Part shown: piece by piece, positions 32,044 through 40,285 of the stretch
Position numbering within the stretch: the first letter of the stretch is position 1
Layout: each line of letters begins with the position of its first letter
Notes under the pieces: generated by a model
Told to the model about the DNA's origin: nothing
The model's input: only the letters and a program-made list of their open reading frames with translations
The model's database searches: none
Made by a program: the position numbers and the translations under genes
Assembly: GCA_900757595.1 (NCBI GenBank)
Contig: CAAEOL010000036.1
Span: forward strand, 1-40,285
Source: an uncultured Collinsella sp.
Lineage (GTDB): Bacteria; Actinomycetota; Coriobacteriia; Coriobacteriales; Coriobacteriaceae
DNA length: 40,285 nt
Direction of reading: 5' to 3'

Positions 32044-34758
32044 CTACTCGGTACGGGCAACCTGGTCGATGCGGTAACCCTCGATCTGGTCGCCGGGCTT
32101 GATGTCCTGGAAGTTCTCCAGGCCAATGCCGCCCTCGGAACCGCTCTTGAGGCTCTTGGCCTCGTCCTTGTAGTGACGCATCGAGGCGATCTTGCCGTTG
32201 AAGACCACGATGCCGTCGCGCACCAGACGCACGGAATCGGTCGCGGCGATCTCGCCCTCTTCGACGCGGACACCGGCGGCGATACCGACTTTGGGCACCT
32301 TGAAGGTGTCCAGGACGGTCGCGGTACCCGTGGAGACCTCGACCTCGGTGGGCTTGAGCATGCCGATACGGGCAGCGTCGAGCTCCTCGAGGCACTTGTA
32401 GATGACGTCGTAGCAACGGATCTCGACGCCCTCGCGCTCGGCGGCGGAACGCGCCTTACCGTCGGGGCGGACGCCAAAGCCGATGATGATGGCGTTGGAG
32501 GCGTCGGCCAGGACGACGTCGGTCTCGTTGATGGCACCAACGGCGGAGTGGATCGTGTTGATGCGAACCTCGGACTGATCCATCTTGTCGAGCGAGTCCT
32601 GAAGGGCCTCGATGGAACCCTGGACGTCGGCCTTGATGATCAGGTTGAGCTCCTTGACCTCGGCGTCGGCAATGGTCTCAAAGAGGTTCTCGAGCGTGAC
32701 GTGCTTGACGCGGCTCTGCTCCTCGATACGGGCCTTGAGCGAACGCTCGTCCGCAAGGGCACGAGCCTCGCGCTCGTCCTCGAACACGCGGAACTCGTCA
32801 CCGGCGTTGGGTACGGACTGCAGACCCAGGATCTCGACGGCGTCGGAGGGACCGGCCTCGGTGACGGCGCGGCCCTTGGGGTCGAGCATAGCGCGGACGC
32901 GGCCGTAGGTGAGGCCGGCGACCAGCGTATCGCCCACGTGCAGGGTACCGCGGGTCACGAGCACGGTAGCGACCGAGCCGCGGCCCTTGTCGAGCTTAGC
33001 CTCGAGGACGTTACCGGAGGCAAAAGTGTCGGGGTTGGCCTTGAGCTCGAGCACGTCGGCCTGGAGCAGCACGGTCTCGAGCAGATCGTCGATACCGATC
33101 TTCTGCTTGGCCGAAATGTTGACGAACATGTTCTGTCCGCCCCACTCCTCGGGGATGACACCGTACTCGGTGAGCTCCTGGCGCACGCGGTCGGGGTTGG
33201 CGCCCGGCTTATCGATCTTGTTGACGGCAACGACGATGGGTACGCCGGCGGCCTTGGCGTGGTTGATCGACTCGACGGTCTGGGGCATGACGCCGTCGTC
33301 GGCAGCCACGATCAGAATGACGATGTCGGTCACCTTGGCACCACGGGCACGCATGGCCGTAAAGGTGGCATGGCCCGGGGTATCGATGAAGGTGATCTTG
33401 CGGTCGTTGATCATAACCTGCGAAGCGCCGATTGCCTGGGTAATGCCGCCCGCCTCGCCGGCAGCGACGCCGGTGTGACGGATGGCGTCGAGGAGGCTCG
33501 TCTTGCCGTGGTCGACGTGGCCCATGACGGTGACGACCGGGGCGCGCGGCTTAAGGTCGGCGGGATCGTCGTAGAACGAGAAGGTGTTCTCCTCCTCGGG
33601 GGTGATGATCTTGATCTGACGACCCAGGTCGTCGGCAACGAGCTCGACAAGGTCATCGGACATGGACTGCGTCATGGTAAGCGGCGTACCCAGCAGGAAC
33701 AGTCGCTTGATGATGTCGTTGGCCGGAACGTCGAGCGCCTCGGCGAGCTCCTGAACGGTAACGCCCTGGGAGACCTTGATGGCGTCGAGGTCCTCGGGGT
33801 TCACGCCCTGGGCCAGCGCCTCCTCTATCTTGCGCTCCTCCTGAGCCTTGGCAGCCTCGCGCTCGCGCTTCTCCTTGCGCTTTTTGCGGCGACCGGTGGA
33901 CTCGCGAGAGGCCTCCTCGACGGCGGCACGAGCCTCCTCGAGCACCTTCTCGCGGCTGTACTCCTCGGCCTCGCGCGCCATGCGGCTGTAGTGGTCCTCT
34001 TCGTTGTTGTGACCGCCCTTGCGCTTCTTGCCCTTGCCCTGCTTGTCGAGGTTGGGGAAGTCCATACCGGCAGCGACGTTGTTGCTGGCATTGGTGCGAT
34101 GGCTGTGGGGACGGCTCTCGGAGGCGTTGCGCTCGGAGTTGTTGTCGGAGGCGTTGCGATCGTTACGACGGCCACCGCGACGGTCGTTGTTGCCGCCACG
34201 ACGGTTGCCGCGCTCGGCAGCGCGCTCGGCCTTGGCCTTCTGCTCGGCGTCCTTCTTCTCCTTGAGCACGGTCTCCTGTGCGGCAATCTGGTCAAGCAGC
34301 GAACGGAAACGCGAACCGGAGTCGGAAGCGGGAACGGCGCGGCGCTGGGCCTCGCGGGCAGCCTCCTCCTTCTCGCGGGCAAGGCGCTCCTGCTCGGCCT
34401 TCTTCTTGGCCTCGGCCTCGGCGCGGGCGGCCTCCTCGGCAGCCTGGGCGGCGGCGAACTGCCGGCGCTCCTCCTCGCGCGCCTTCTCGGCGGCGATGCG
34501 CTCGCGCTCTGCCTCGGCAGCACGTGCTGCCTCCTCGGCGGCAGCTGCCTGCTCCTCGGCCTGCTTGGCGGCCTCGACTTCCTGAGCGCGGGCCTCGATC
34601 ACCGAGGCGAGCTGCTTGCGGACCATAGCGACATAGGCGTCCTCCAAGGTGGAGGAAGCGGACTTAGCGGGAATCTTCATTTCGGCGAGATGACCCATCA
34701 GTTCCTTGGAGGTCATGCCGAACTCTTTGGCCAGGGTGGACACACGGACTTTTGCCAT
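32044..34758 (-). CDS. infB: translation initiation factor IF-2
   Basis: GTPase that brings initiator tRNA to the 30S subunit. Of 904 residues, the first 50 are an IF2_N domain (VRVSTLAKEFGMTSKELMGH), then a long Ala/Glu/Arg-rich coiled stretch to about 190 and an Asn/Arg-rich, low-complexity part, a second IF2_N domain (VTVQELAEALDVPANDIIKRL), and the G domain from GHVDHGKTSLLDAIR near 413 with DTPGHATF and NKID. The C-terminal domains follow. AGGTGA precedes the ATG. A 6-bp hairpin (34780-34794) lies in the 91-bp gap to nusA. Confidence 0.97.
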   Translation of the reverse strand: MAKVRVSTLAKEFGMTSKELMGHLAEMKIPAKSASSTLEDAYVAMVRKQLASVIEARAQEVEAAKQAEEQAAAAEEAARAAEAERERIAAEKAREEERRQFAAAQAAEEAARAEAEAKKKAEQERLAREKEEAAREAQRRAVPASDSGSRFRSLLDQIAAQETVLKEKKDAEQKAKAERAAERGNRRGGNNDRRGGRRNDRNASDNNSERNASESRPHSHRTNASNNVAAGMDFPNLDKQGKGKKRKGGHNNEEDHYSRMAREAEEYSREKVLEEARAAVEEASRESTGRRKKRKEKREREAAKAQEERKIEEALAQGVNPEDLDAIKVSQGVTVQELAEALDVPANDIIKRLFLLGTPLTMTQSMSDDLVELVADDLGRQIKIITPEEENTFSFYDDPADLKPRAPVVTVMGHVDHGKTSLLDAIRHTGVAAGEAGGITQAIGASQVMINDRKITFIDTPGHATFTAMRARGAKVTDIVILIVAADDGVMPQTVESINHAKAAGVPIVVAVNKIDKPGANPDRVRQELTEYGVIPEEWGGQNMFVNISAKQKIGIDDLLETVLLQADVLELKANPDTFASGNVLEAKLDKGRGSVATVLVTRGTLHVGDTLVAGLTYGRVRAMLDPKGRAVTEAGPSDAVEILGLQSVPNAGDEFRVFEDEREARALADERSLKARIEEQSRVKHVTLENLFETIADAEVKELNLIIKADVQGSIEALQDSLDKMDQSEVRINTIHSAVGAINETDVVLADASNAIIIGFGVRPDGKARSAAEREGVEIRCYDVIYKCLEELDAARIGMLKPTEVEVSTGTATVLDTFKVPKVGIAAGVRVEEGEIAATDSVRLVRDGIVVFNGKIASMRHYKDEAKSLKSGSEGGIGLENFQDIKPGDQIEGYRIDQVARTE

Positions 34759-34849
34759 ATGACTTCACCTACCCTTTCTGGCACCTTGGGTGCCTAGAGA
34801 CTGAACGAGCGTGGGGTATGCGCTGGGACCTTCCCGGCGCGACCGCGCG

Positions 34850-36097
34850 CTAGATCAGGTCCTCCGCATCATCGAAGGCGTCGGTGTCGTGGACACCGCA
34901 GAAACGGGAGCCGGGACGGGCCTGGTTGCGGCACTGGATGCCGTCCTCGGACACGTACTCGCAGCGGCGGACGTCCTCGTCCTCCTCGTCACCGATCAGG
35001 TCGGCGGCGGGCTCCTCGTGAACGGGAACGTTCTTGAGGATGTCGGCGGCAAGCGTCTCGGACTTGATGTCGATGTGCCAGCCGGTCAGGCGCGCGGCGA
35101 GGCGGGCGTTCTGGCCCTCCTTACCGATGGCGAGGGACAGCTGGTCGTCGGGCACGATGACGCCGGCGTAGGCCTTCTCCTCGTCGATGAGGACGCGGGT
35201 GACCTTAGCGGGCGACAGGGCGTTGGCGACGTAGACGGCAGGATCGGCATCCCACAGGATGACGTCGACGCGCTCGCCACGGAGCTCGCCCACAACAGCG
35301 CGAACACGGCTGCCCTTGGGGCCGACGCAGGCGCCCACGGGATCCAGGCGGTCGTCGAGCGAGTGGACGGCGACCTTGGAGCGCTGGCCGGGCTCGCGGG
35401 CGATCGACTTGATCTGGACGGTGCCCTCATAGATCTCGGGCACCTCCTGCTCAAACAGACGACGCATGAGCTCGGGGTGGGTACGGGAGATGACAATCGG
35501 CGGACGGCTGTGCTCGCCACGAACCGGCTGCAGGTTGGAGTTGGGGTCGCGAACGTCGATGATCACGGCCTTGATATGCTGGTTGTGCAGGTAGCGCTCG
35601 CCCATCGGACGCTCGTTGCGCTCGTTCTCGTAACGGCGCTGATCAAAGTGCGGAAGCTCGGCCTCGACGCCTTCGCGAATCTTGACGATCGTGAAGTCGG
35701 GCGTGGACTGCAGCACGGTACCGCTGATGAGGTCACCGATGCGGCCGGAGAACTCCTCGTAGATCTGCTCACGGGCGGAGTTACGCACGATAGCGTTGAT
35801 CTCGGCCTTGGCGTGCTGGGCAGCGATGCGGCTCGTGTTCTTGGGGGTAACGTCGATCTCCTCGAACTCGGTGAAGTTGCCCTCCTCGTCCATGGAATCG
35901 TCGATCGGCTCCAGGCGGTAGACGTAGATCTTGCCGGTGGTGCGGTCGATGGTCACCTTGGCACCCCACTCAAGATGCAGGATCTCGGCATAGCTCTTGG
36001 CGAGCGACTGCTCCAGGCGGTCGATCAGGTAGAGCTGGTCGATGTGCTTCTCCTGGCAAAGCTCCATCAGGGCGGACATCATGTCGGATGCTGCCAT
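34850..36097 (-). CDS. nusA: transcription termination/antitermination factor NusA, with Cys/His tail
   Basis: RNA polymerase-associated elongation factor. The 415 residues contain the N-terminal polymerase-binding domain (ELCQEKHIDQLYLIDRLEQS), S1 (GDLISGTVLQS), KH1 and KH2 (VGACVGPKGSRVRAVVGEL; LAIGKEGQNARLAARLTG). The unusual part is the C-terminus: after an acidic linker comes Cys379-x9-Cys389-x10-Cys400-x2-His403 (RRCEYVSEDGIQC, GSRFCGVHD), like the short zinc modules of the zf-C3Hc3H/KANL2 type, and then an acidic end. No ylxR gene follows before infB. One base separates it from rimP. Confidence 0.95.
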   Translation of the reverse strand: MAASDMMSALMELCQEKHIDQLYLIDRLEQSLAKSYAEILHLEWGAKVTIDRTTGKIYVYRLEPIDDSMDEEGNFTEFEEIDVTPKNTSRIAAQHAKAEINAIVRNSAREQIYEEFSGRIGDLISGTVLQSTPDFTIVKIREGVEAELPHFDQRRYENERNERPMGERYLHNQHIKAVIIDVRDPNSNLQPVRGEHSRPPIVISRTHPELMRRLFEQEVPEIYEGTVQIKSIAREPGQRSKVAVHSLDDRLDPVGACVGPKGSRVRAVVGELRGERVDVILWDADPAVYVANALSPAKVTRVLIDEEKAYAGVIVPDDQLSLAIGKEGQNARLAARLTGWHIDIKSETLAADILKNVPVHEEPAADLIGDEEDEDVRRCEYVSEDGIQCRNQARPGSRFCGVHDTDAFDDAEDLI

Positions 36098-36098
36098 C

Positions 36099-36593
36099 TT
36101 ACTTTCCTTCCTTCGCGGGCTTGAAGTCGTAGGTGGGCTTCAACTTGCACTTTTTTACATCAGAGAAATCGAGGGTGACGGACTCGCCGTCCTCGAGCTC
36201 GAGGGTCACGTCGGTCTCGGTCGCAGCGGCAATCTTGCCGGCGTACTTGCGACGGCCCTCGGTAGCGGTGGAGGTGAGCTCACAGTTCTCGCCCACAAAG
36301 CGGGCAAAGTCACTCGGGCGGCGCAGCGGGCGCGCCATACCCGGGCTCGACACCTCGAGCGTATAGCTCGAAGAGATAGGGTCGAGCTCCTCAATCACAT
36401 CGCCGACCCACTTGGTGTTGGCCGTGACGTCGTTGAGAGACAGGCTCTGACCCTCGGCACCCTCGATACGCACGCGCACGCAGGGGGCCTTGGTGGCGCC
36501 CACGAGCTCGACGTCGACGATGTCGACATCGTGCTGGGGAGCGACGGCCTCGAGCGCGTCGATGATCGCCTGCTCGGTCTTGGTCTTGACCAT
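36099..36593 (-). CDS. rimP: ribosome maturation factor RimP
   Basis: Assists 30S maturation. The 164 residues show VDIVDVELVGATKAPCVRVRIE, SLNDVTANTKWVGDVIEE, and SYTLEVSSPGMARPLRRPSDFARFVGE, the family core, ending in a C-terminal domain rich in Lys (KLKPTYDFKPAKEGK). Start: ATG 36593 with GGAGG upstream; the longer frame is not used. First gene of the nusA-infB run. Confidence 0.95.
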   Translation of the reverse strand: MVKTKTEQAIIDALEAVAPQHDVDIVDVELVGATKAPCVRVRIEGAEGQSLSLNDVTANTKWVGDVIEELDPISSSYTLEVSSPGMARPLRRPSDFARFVGENCELTSTATEGRRKYAGKIAAATETDVTLELEDGESVTLDFSDVKKCKLKPTYDFKPAKEGK

Positions 36594-36613
36594 TGCGGCA
36601 CCTCCATCCATAC

Positions 36614-36646
36614 AAAAAAGAAGCGGGGCCGAAACCCCACTTCTTT
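36614..36646 (-). terminator. intrinsic terminator / attenuator in the rimP-nusA leader
   Basis: On the minus strand AAAGAAG and GGGG pair with CCCC and CTTCTTT (11 pairs, one mismatch, 6-nt loop), followed by T6. It lies between the promoter (36672-36700) and the rimP ribosome-binding site, with no gene before it, so it would stop transcripts of the operon itself. Confidence 0.8.
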
Positions 36647-36671
36647 CAATTACAACTTCATTTGCAAGCAA

Positions 36672-36700
36672 ACTATACCAATAGCTGCGGAAACGCGCAA
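36672..36700 (-). promoter_or_regulatory. promoter of the rimP-nusA-infB operon
   Basis: On the minus strand TTGCGC (36700-36695) and TATAGT (36677-36672) are 17 bp apart. Transcription would start near 36665, about 20 bp before the leader hairpin. Confidence 0.65.
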
Positions 36701-36773
36701 GCACAGTACGAATCTGCAGGTCAGCGTGCGCACAGGTTCTCCACAAGAATAGGACAATTGACCGAGGAGCCCC

Positions 36774-36899
36774 ATGCGGCGCACCCTCAACAGCCCCAAA
36801 ACGGGCCATGCGTCCCAGAGCGCCGACCGAATCGGGCCCTATGGGCATTCCATCCCTGGGCGCACATCGGCCAGACTAAAGCTGAGAGGCATTCTGTAG
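36774..36899 (+). other. doubtful 41-codon open frame in the gap before the lipoprotein gene
   Basis: The 36701-36963 gap holds no clear gene. One short frame (ATG 36774 to TAG 36897-36899) has GAGGAG 4 nt before it and encodes a basic peptide beginning MRRTLNSPKTGHAS. I recognise no family and have no other evidence of coding. Confidence 0.15.
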
Positions 36900-36963
36900 C
36901 GAGAAAGCCTGCCGCACGCATTGACCACACAACCTTCCAGTATCTCCACGGCAAGGAGGATCC

Positions 36964-37536
36964 ATGGAACGCCTAGGCACCCTCTGCGCGACCGCGCTCG
37001 TCGTAGCTGCCTGTTCGTTCGCTCTGACGGCCTGCAACAACATCGATGGCAAAACCGGACCATGCGAACCGGATCTCGGCAGCACCAAAGCCATCGAGAA
37101 AACCGAACCCCCGGCGAGCTTCGACAAAATAGACGAGGACATCGTCGATCCCCAGAGCTTGGGTCCCGATTCCCAAGAACAGTTCCCCATCGACCTTGAG
37201 GCAGACGAAAACGTCCATGTTACCTGCGTGGGCAAGGACACCGACGGCTACGGAGACGCGGCGCTCGTCTTTACGGTGACCAACAATACCGATGTCGATA
37301 TGATGTTTGGCGATGTGGACTCCTATGCCTACGTCAAAGGCGTGGTCCGCGATGTGCACATGCGCCAGCAGGTCGCAGCGGGCGAGGAAACGCGCGCCAT
37401 GCTCGCCTTTGTAGGCACCTTCGACGACCCGGACTTTGATGTGAGCAACGACCTCAACGACATCTACCTCAACATTTGGATGTTCGAAGAGGCAACGGGC
37501 AACGTTTACTTTAGGGACCTGGTACACATCCCGTAG
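36964..37536 (+). CDS. small secreted lipoprotein of unknown function
   Basis: A 190-residue protein with an N-terminal signal (MERLGTLCATALVVAACSFAL) and a lipobox LTAC at 21-24, so Cys24 is probably lipidated and the protein held on the outer face of the membrane. The mature part is acidic, with a spacer rich in Glu, Asp and Pro, then a likely beta-sandwich (VFTVTNNTDVDMMFGDV, AGEETRAMLAFVG, FDDPDFDVSNDLNDIYLNI) of the kind seen in extracellular domains that follow lipoboxes. I cannot name a family. AAGGAGG precedes the ATG. It is alone on the plus strand between two minus-strand operons. Confidence 0.82.
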   Translation: MERLGTLCATALVVAACSFALTACNNIDGKTGPCEPDLGSTKAIEKTEPPASFDKIDEDIVDPQSLGPDSQEQFPIDLEADENVHVTCVGKDTDGYGDAALVFTVTNNTDVDMMFGDVDSYAYVKGVVRDVHMRQQVAAGEETRAMLAFVGTFDDPDFDVSNDLNDIYLNIWMFEEATGNVYFRDLVHIP

Positions 37537-37577
37537 AAGACGGTGCGACGCACTGACTAAGCAGGGCAGACAACACA

Positions 37578-37613
37578 AAACGAGGGACGACCCAACCGGA
37601 CCGTCCCTCGTTT
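37578..37613. terminator. bidirectional terminator between lipoprotein and leuS
   Basis: AAACGAGGGACG (37578-37589) and CGTCCCTCGTTT (37602-37613) form a perfect 12-bp stem with T or A runs at both ends, between convergent genes. Confidence 0.88.
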
Positions 37614-37640
37614 ATTGCATGTCAGCTTTACGCGCAGCGC

Positions 37641-40217
37641 TTACTTGACCACCAGGTTGACCAGCTTGCCGGGCACGCAGATGGCCTTGACGACCGTCTT
37701 GCCCTCAAGCCACTTGGCAACGGCTTCCTCAGCGGCAGCTTGCATCTCCTCGTTGGAGGCGTCGCGGGCGACGTCGATGCGGCCACGGACCTTGCCGAGC
37801 ACCTGGACGACGATCTGCACCGTATCCTCGATGGACTCGGCCAGGTCGAACTCGGGCCAGGCGGCGGTGTAGGCGTTGCCCTCGCAGCCGAGGGCCTCGT
37901 GCCACAATTCGTCGGCCCAGAACGGGCAGATGGGGGCAAGGACGCTCACGATATCCTTAGCCACGCCGTAGCACAGCGCCTTGTCGCGGGCGGCACCCTC
38001 GGTGGCGTTGAGGTAGGCGCTCGCCGCGTTGACGAGCTCCATGACGGCCGAGATGGCGGTGTTGAACTGGCCACGATCGAAGTCCTCGGTGCACTTGGCG
38101 ATGGTGCGATGGCGCTCGCGGTAGAGCTTCATCGCTGTCTCGTCGAGCGCGGACTTGTCAAAGGCCACGTTGGCGTCGCCGGACTGGACGAGCTGCCACA
38201 CGATACGCCAGGCGCGCTTAATGAAGCGGTTAGCGCCCTCGACGGCCTTGGGATCCCAGTCGAAGTCCTTCTCGGGCGGGGCGATAAACAGGATCGCCAG
38301 ACGCATGGTGTCGGCACCGTAGGGCTCAATGACTGAACTCGGGGGCACGACGTTGCCCTTGGACTTGGACATGGTGTCGCCGTTCTCGTCCTTGACCATG
38401 CCCTGGCACAGCAGGTTGGTAAAGGGTTCGTCAACGCTCAGCAGGCCCAGGTCGCGCAGCGCCTTGGTAAAGAAGCGACTGTAGAGCAGGTGCAAAATGG
38501 CGTGCTCGATGCCGCCGATGTAGTTATCGACGGGCATCCAACGATCGGCGGCCTCACGGGAGAAGGGCAGCTCGGTGTTGTGCGGGTCGGTATAGCGCAG
38601 GTAATACCAGCTGGAGCAGGTGAAGGTGTCCATGGTATCGGTCTCGCGCTTGGCCGGGCGACCACAGACCGGGCAGGTGGTCTCGTAGAACTCCTTGCAC
38701 TCGGCAAGGGTCTCGCCGGCACCCAGGTCCAGGTTCTCGGGCAGCGTCACCGGCAGCTGGTCCTCGGGCACGGGCACGATGCCGCAGTGCTCGCAGTGGA
38801 TGGCCGGGATGGGGTTGCCCCAGTAACGCTGACGGCTGATGAGCCAGTCGCGCAGGCGGAACTCGACCTTGCGACGGCCGCAGCCCATGGCCTCGAGGTC
38901 GGCCACGATGGCAGCCTCGCCCTCAGAGTGCTTGCCGCCGCGCATGCCGGTGTACTTGCCCGACTGGACGAGCGTGCCCTCGGCAGCGTGGGCGCAATCC
39001 CAGTCGACGTTCTCGGCATGGAAGGTGTCGATGGTCTCGCCGCTAGCCTCGACGGCAGCGCGATCCTCATCGTCCAGGATGATCGGCACGATAGGCAGGT
39101 CGTACTTGCGGGCGAACTCAAAGTCGCGCTGGTCGCCGCAGGGAACGGCCATGACGGCACCGGTGCCGTAGTCGGCAACGACATAGTCAGCAACCCACAC
39201 GGGGATCTTCTCGCCGTTGACGGGGTTTACCACGTAGCGGCCCGTAAAGGCGCCGTGCTTCTCGAGGGTGCCCTGGGCGCGCTCGACGGCAGAGATATGC
39301 TTGGAGTCCTCGACGATCTTGGTGACGGCCTCCTCGTACTGAGTGCCCTCGACGAGCTCGTGCAGGCGCACGTACTCGGGAGACAGGACAAAGAAGGAAA
39401 CGCCAAAGAGCGTGTCGGCGCGCGTGGTGAAGACGGTGATCTTACCCTCGTCGCCCTCGATGGGCTCGCCATCGGTGTCGCACAGGGTAAAGTCGACCTC
39501 GGCGCCCTCGGAGCGGCCGATCCAGTTGGCCTGCATCTGCTTGACGCGCTCGGGCCAGCCGGGGAGCTTCTCCAGGTCATCGAGCAGCTCCTGGGAGTAG
39601 TCGGTGATCTTGTAGTACCACTGCTCGAGGTCACGCTTCTCGGGCTCGGTGCCGCAACGCCAGCACTTGCCCTCGGTTACCTGCTCGTTGGCCAAAACGG
39701 TCTTGCAGGTGGGGCACCAGTTGACCGGGTTCTTCTTGCGGTAGACCAGACCCTTTTCCCACATCTTTTCAAAGATCCACTGACCCCAGCGATAGTAGTC
39801 GGGGCTACAGGTCTTAACGGTACGATCCAGATCGTAGGAGAAGCCCATGCGCCTCATCGTGGCGAGCGCCTGGTCCATGTTCTTATACGTCCAGGCGGCA
39901 GCCTGTGTGTTGTGCTTGATGGCGGCATTCTCGGCGGGCAGACCAAAGGCATCGAAGCCGATGGGGTGCAGCACGTCGTAGCCGCGCATGCGGGCCTGAC
40001 GGGCCATGGCATCGCCGATGGTGTAGTTGCGCGCGTGGCCCATGTGCAGGTCGCCCGACGGATACGGGAACATCTCGAGCACATACTTCTTGGGCTTGCT
40101 GTCGTCGGTGTCGACGGCAAAGAGGTTGGAGTCCTCCCAGGCCTTCATCCACCGGGACTCAATGGCCTGCGCGTCGTAGGCAGGGATCTCATCCTTATGA
40201 TCTGTGCAATCGCACAT
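37641..40217 (-). CDS. leuS: leucyl-tRNA synthetase
   Basis: Class I synthetase charging tRNA-Leu. The 858 residues show the HIGH motif as HMGH at 58-61 (DLHMGHARNY), the Zn-binding cysteine sets of the ZN1 insert (NWCPTCKTVLANEQV, CWRCG), the CP1 editing domain (TTRADTLFG; AVMAVPCGDQRDFEF), a second Cys pair (CEHCGIVPV; CPVCGRPAKR), SSWYYLRY, and KMSKS as TMSKSKGN near 615. The anticodon-binding and C-terminal domains follow. AAAGGAG precedes ATG 40217. The 68 bp upstream (40218-40285) shows no T-box element, but the leader continues beyond the window. Confidence 0.97.
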   Translation of the reverse strand: MCDCTDHKDEIPAYDAQAIESRWMKAWEDSNLFAVDTDDSKPKKYVLEMFPYPSGDLHMGHARNYTIGDAMARQARMRGYDVLHPIGFDAFGLPAENAAIKHNTQAAAWTYKNMDQALATMRRMGFSYDLDRTVKTCSPDYYRWGQWIFEKMWEKGLVYRKKNPVNWCPTCKTVLANEQVTEGKCWRCGTEPEKRDLEQWYYKITDYSQELLDDLEKLPGWPERVKQMQANWIGRSEGAEVDFTLCDTDGEPIEGDEGKITVFTTRADTLFGVSFFVLSPEYVRLHELVEGTQYEEAVTKIVEDSKHISAVERAQGTLEKHGAFTGRYVVNPVNGEKIPVWVADYVVADYGTGAVMAVPCGDQRDFEFARKYDLPIVPIILDDEDRAAVEASGETIDTFHAENVDWDCAHAAEGTLVQSGKYTGMRGGKHSEGEAAIVADLEAMGCGRRKVEFRLRDWLISRQRYWGNPIPAIHCEHCGIVPVPEDQLPVTLPENLDLGAGETLAECKEFYETTCPVCGRPAKRETDTMDTFTCSSWYYLRYTDPHNTELPFSREAADRWMPVDNYIGGIEHAILHLLYSRFFTKALRDLGLLSVDEPFTNLLCQGMVKDENGDTMSKSKGNVVPPSSVIEPYGADTMRLAILFIAPPEKDFDWDPKAVEGANRFIKRAWRIVWQLVQSGDANVAFDKSALDETAMKLYRERHRTIAKCTEDFDRGQFNTAISAVMELVNAASAYLNATEGAARDKALCYGVAKDIVSVLAPICPFWADELWHEALGCEGNAYTAAWPEFDLAESIEDTVQIVVQVLGKVRGRIDVARDASNEEMQAAAEEAVAKWLEGKTVVKAICVPGKLVNLVVK

Positions 40218-40285
40218 ATCAGCTCCTTTGTTAGCTGGGTTGGGGCGGGGCGTTCTTACCTTTACTCGCTGCTGCGGACAGTCCT

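Noticed and set aside
40218..40285. T-box leader of leuS
   Set aside because: No T-box consensus (GGTGGNACCGCG-like) or specifier structure in the 68 bp seen; the true leader continues past the edge, so it cannot be excluded there.

Overview
The window looks like chromosomal DNA of a high-GC Gram-positive bacterium, most likely a Coriobacteriia member close to Collinsella. This is inferred from high-GC codon use, from actinobacterial gene order (a SepIVA-like gene next to yceD, with rnc, smc and ftsY in the same run), and from the pairing of Actinobacteria-type and Firmicutes-type features (Asp23-fakA-recG). No 16S gene is present, so the assignment is not firm. Apart from two accessory patches, it is a dense block of housekeeping genes, nearly all on the minus strand.

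Left edge (1-1200): an AT-rich 3' gene end, a frameshifted IS3-type transposase relic, and a possible serine-recombinase tail run up against a DUF523 gene. This is a graveyard of mobile DNA. Region 1217-6200: ftsH (minus), a short cobO-type adenosyltransferase (plus), then an IS200-like REP-associated transposase (RAYT) flanked by inverted arrays of 31-bp REP units, then a MATE exporter. The outermost CTAG of each array contains the stop codon of the flanking gene. An unlinked, rearranged REP palindrome lies downstream of rpoD at 25003-25029.

Region 6206-9650: an rRNA/tRNA methyltransferase and the folate pair folA-thyA (minus). Divergent from them is a DUF134 regulator fused to a NifX-like domain with a His/Cys tail; its promoter is bracketed by two CATATG-centred palindromes.

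Region 9649-24542 holds two large minus-strand runs. One is sepIVA-like, yceD, rpmF, plsX, acpP, rnc, smc, ftsY, ffh (division, lipid synthesis, ribosome, chromosome segregation, SRP). The other is asp23, fakA, recG, rsmD, coaD. Translational coupling is frequent (TAATG, ATGA, 8-nt overlaps).

Region 24700-36700: two identical tRNA-Asn genes, rpoD, dnaG, and the rimP-nusA-infB-rbfA-nrnA-truB-ribF run. The rimP leader carries a strong intrinsic terminator directly before the ribosome-binding site, consistent with attenuation. NusA has a Cys/His zinc-knuckle-like tail and there is no ylxR gene between nusA and infB. Right end: a small lipoprotein gene (plus), then leuS (minus), whose leader runs off the edge.

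The most unusual signals are the RAYT/REP element with shared stop codons, the DUF134-NifX fusion with its twin operators and internal start site, the NusA tail, and a recurring layout in which a terminator-like hairpin sits just before a ribosome-binding site (DUF523, plsX, acpP, rimP).
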